Origin: Bacillota bacterium | GTDB lineage: Bacteria; Bacillota; Clostridia; Lachnospirales; Lachnospiraceae | Reading direction: 5' to 3' | Assembly: GCA_023386815.1 (NCBI GenBank) | Contig: JAEWIZ010000021.1 | Span: forward strand, 62,001 to 126,000 | DNA length: 64,000 bases | Part shown: one piece after another, positions 62,596 to 64,000 of the stretch | How the letters are laid out: each line of letters opens with the position of its first letter | Numbering within the stretch: position 1 is the stretch's first letter | Program-made: the position numbers and the translations under genes | Notes under the pieces: model-generated | What the model was told of the DNA's origin: nothing | The model's input: only the letters and a program-made list of their open reading frames with translations | Databases searched by the model: none

Positions 62596-64000
62596 TTGAT
62601 CGATCAATATTCGAACGAAACAATGCTCGATATGTATGTTTATGAAACAGCTCAAAATCTGGAACAGCTAGAGCGATGTATCTTAGAAAGTGAAGAATCA
62701 AGTGGTTATAAAAAAGAAACCATCAATGAGATATTTCGTGCAATGCATACAATTAAAGGATCCTCAGCAATGATGCTATATAATAATATTTCCGAGCTGG
62801 CGCATGCCATGGAGGATCTTTTTTATTTTATCAGAGAACATAATCCTCAAATGATTGATTACACGGTGCTTGCTAATCTTATTTTAGAGGGCGTTGATTT
62901 TATTAAAGTGGAGTTACATAAAGTAAAATCGGAAGAACCGGTTGATGGGGACTGTTCCAGCTTAAGGCAAAGTATTATAGATTTCCTAAAGCTAGTACAA
63001 GCGCAGAATCCAGTTGGGGAAGAAATATCAATCAAACAAGTGGATGGCAATAAGAAATCACATTACTATATAGCACCAAACAAGACAGATACTCATACAG
63101 TATTTCAATATTATAGAGCCACTGTCTACTTTGAAGATGGATGTGAAATGGAAAATATACGAGCGTTCGCTATCATTCATAATATTAAGGAATTTGCCAA
63201 TGAAGTATATTACCATCCAGCTGATATTATAGAAAATGATGATAGTATTCAAGTAATCAGAGAAGAAGGATTTAAAATATATGTAAAAGCAGTTAAATCC
63301 TATAGTGAGCTAAGTGATTTCTTTCATCAGACCTTATTCTTGAAAGATTTAGAGTTATTTCAATTAGAGGATAAGGAAGAATTCCAAAGCTTTGCACAGA
63401 GCAGCCAGATGAATATGAAAGATGAACCAGTCAAAAGACCGAATTTGCAGACACTAGACAATAAGCAAGAAAAAGAGATATCTGTGTCAACGGTTAGCCA
63501 GAGTATGATCAGTGTTAATGTGGCAAAACTGGATAAATTGATGGATTTGGTAGGAGAGCTGGTAATATCGGAATCAATGGTTCTTCAAAATCCTGATCTA
63601 AAGGGTTTAGAATTAAATAACTTTCAAAAATCAGCAAGGCAATTACATAAAATTATATATGAATTACAAGATACTATCATGTCAATCCGAATGGTTCCGC
63701 TTTCTAATACCTTTCATAAGATGCAGCGCATTGTACGAGATATGAGTAAAAGATTAGATAAGGAAGTACAGTTGGAAATTGTTGGTGAAGCGACAGAGGT
63801 AGATAAAAATATCATTGAGCATGTTGCGGATCCCTTAATGCATTTAGTTAGGAATGCCATTGACCATGGCCTTGAGACAAGGCAAGAGCGAGTAGCTATG
63901 GGTAAACCAAAAACCGGAAAAGTATATTTGGAAGCTAAAAATGCTGGTAGCGATGTAATCATTTTGGTCAAGGATGATGGTAAAGGATTAAGTAAAGAGA
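62596..64000 (+). CDS. cheA: Chemotaxis histidine kinase CheA, 3' end outside the window
   Basis: At least 468 codons are present. The N-terminal HPt domain has the phospho-acceptor His51 in AMHTIKGSS. A central region with a CheY-binding-like segment follows, then the P3 dimerisation helices (KLDKLMDLVGELVISE) and the start of the P4 ATPase with HLVRNAIDHGLE and KDDGKGLS near the edge. It autophosphorylates in response to chemoreceptors and passes phosphate to CheY and CheB. The start is TTG 62596 behind GGAAGGGAG, and the protein begins MIDQYSNETM. It stands behind its own strong promoter; the CheW-binding P5 domain is expected beyond 64000. Confidence 0.93.
   Translation, partial: MIDQYSNETMLDMYVYETAQNLEQLERCILESEESSGYKKETINEIFRAMHTIKGSSAMMLYNNISELAHAMEDLFYFIREHNPQMIDYTVLANLILEGVDFIKVELHKVKSEEPVDGDCSSLRQSIIDFLKLVQAQNPVGEEISIKQVDGNKKSHYYIAPNKTDTHTVFQYYRATVYFEDGCEMENIRAFAIIHNIKEFANEVYYHPADIIENDDSIQVIREEGFKIYVKAVKSYSELSDFFHQTLFLKDLELFQLEDKEEFQSFAQSSQMNMKDEPVKRPNLQTLDNKQEKEISVSTVSQSMISVNVAKLDKLMDLVGELVISESMVLQNPDLKGLELNNFQKSARQLHKIIYELQDTIMSIRMVPLSNTFHKMQRIVRDMSKRLDKEVQLEIVGEATEVDKNIIEHVADPLMHLVRNAIDHGLETRQERVAMGKPKTGKVYLEAKNAGSDVIILVKDDGKGLSKE

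Overview
The window looks like chromosome of a spore-forming, saccharolytic anaerobe of the Lachnospiraceae (Clostridium cluster XIVa; Lachnoclostridium/Anaerocolumna-like). The grounds are the recN-spoIVB-spo0A order, the gap-pgk-tpiA-gpmI-secG block, rnr-smpB-ssrA, many AraC-type response regulators paired with YesM-type kinases, low GC, and abundant GGAGG ribosome binding sites. This is inferred from gene content only. Both window ends are open: cheA runs off the right edge.

Region 1 (1-16.7 kb) is an accessory carbohydrate block. It holds a YesN/YesM-type two-component system, an ABC-ATPase-like protein with damaged active sites in both halves, and a ribose-type sugar ATPase plus permease with no binding protein in view. 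These are followed by a Gfo/Idh/MocA oxidoreductase, a sugar isomerase/epimerase-like TIM-barrel protein and a small protein resembling the beta subunit of C-glycoside deglycosidases. Next come a GMC-dehydrogenase small subunit, a GMC flavoprotein gene broken by a ~1 kb internal deletion, a siroheme sulfite/nitrite reductase, an intact GMC flavoprotein and galE. Read together, the block suggests uptake of a glycoside, oxidation of its sugar at C3, and cleavage of the 3-keto-glycoside. A palindromic intergenic repeat occurs twice here (full copy 7521-7643, half copy 3067-3130).

Region 2 (16.8-37.6 kb) is mostly core. It contains a 1286-aa surface protein built of BIG2 repeats, recN-spoIVB-spo0A, the lower-glycolysis block with secG, and rnr-smpB-ssrA. 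Between secG and rnr lie a GGDEF protein, an AT-rich array with 16-bp periodicity, and a PadR/HAAS membrane-protein pair with a palindromic operator over its promoter. A promoter and a strong terminator bracket a possible small RNA between spo0A and gap.

Region 3 (38.4-51.8 kb) is a second glycan locus on the plus strand: kinase, response regulator, two lipoprotein binding proteins, two MalFG-type permeases, GH29 alpha-L-fucosidase, GH36 alpha-galactosidase, a cysteine-rich Gfo/Idh/MocA protein and an acyltransferase-like protein. It suggests use of fucosylated and alpha-galactosylated glycans.

Region 4 (51.8-59.4 kb) is on the minus strand: a PH-domain protein, a GH2 glycosidase with its GPH-family symporter, a MATE exporter and an iron-sulfur aldo/keto reductase. 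Region 5 (59.5-64 kb) holds two tandem LysM/GH18-like proteins that both appear to lack the catalytic glutamate, then a chemotaxis kinase gene behind a near-consensus promoter.
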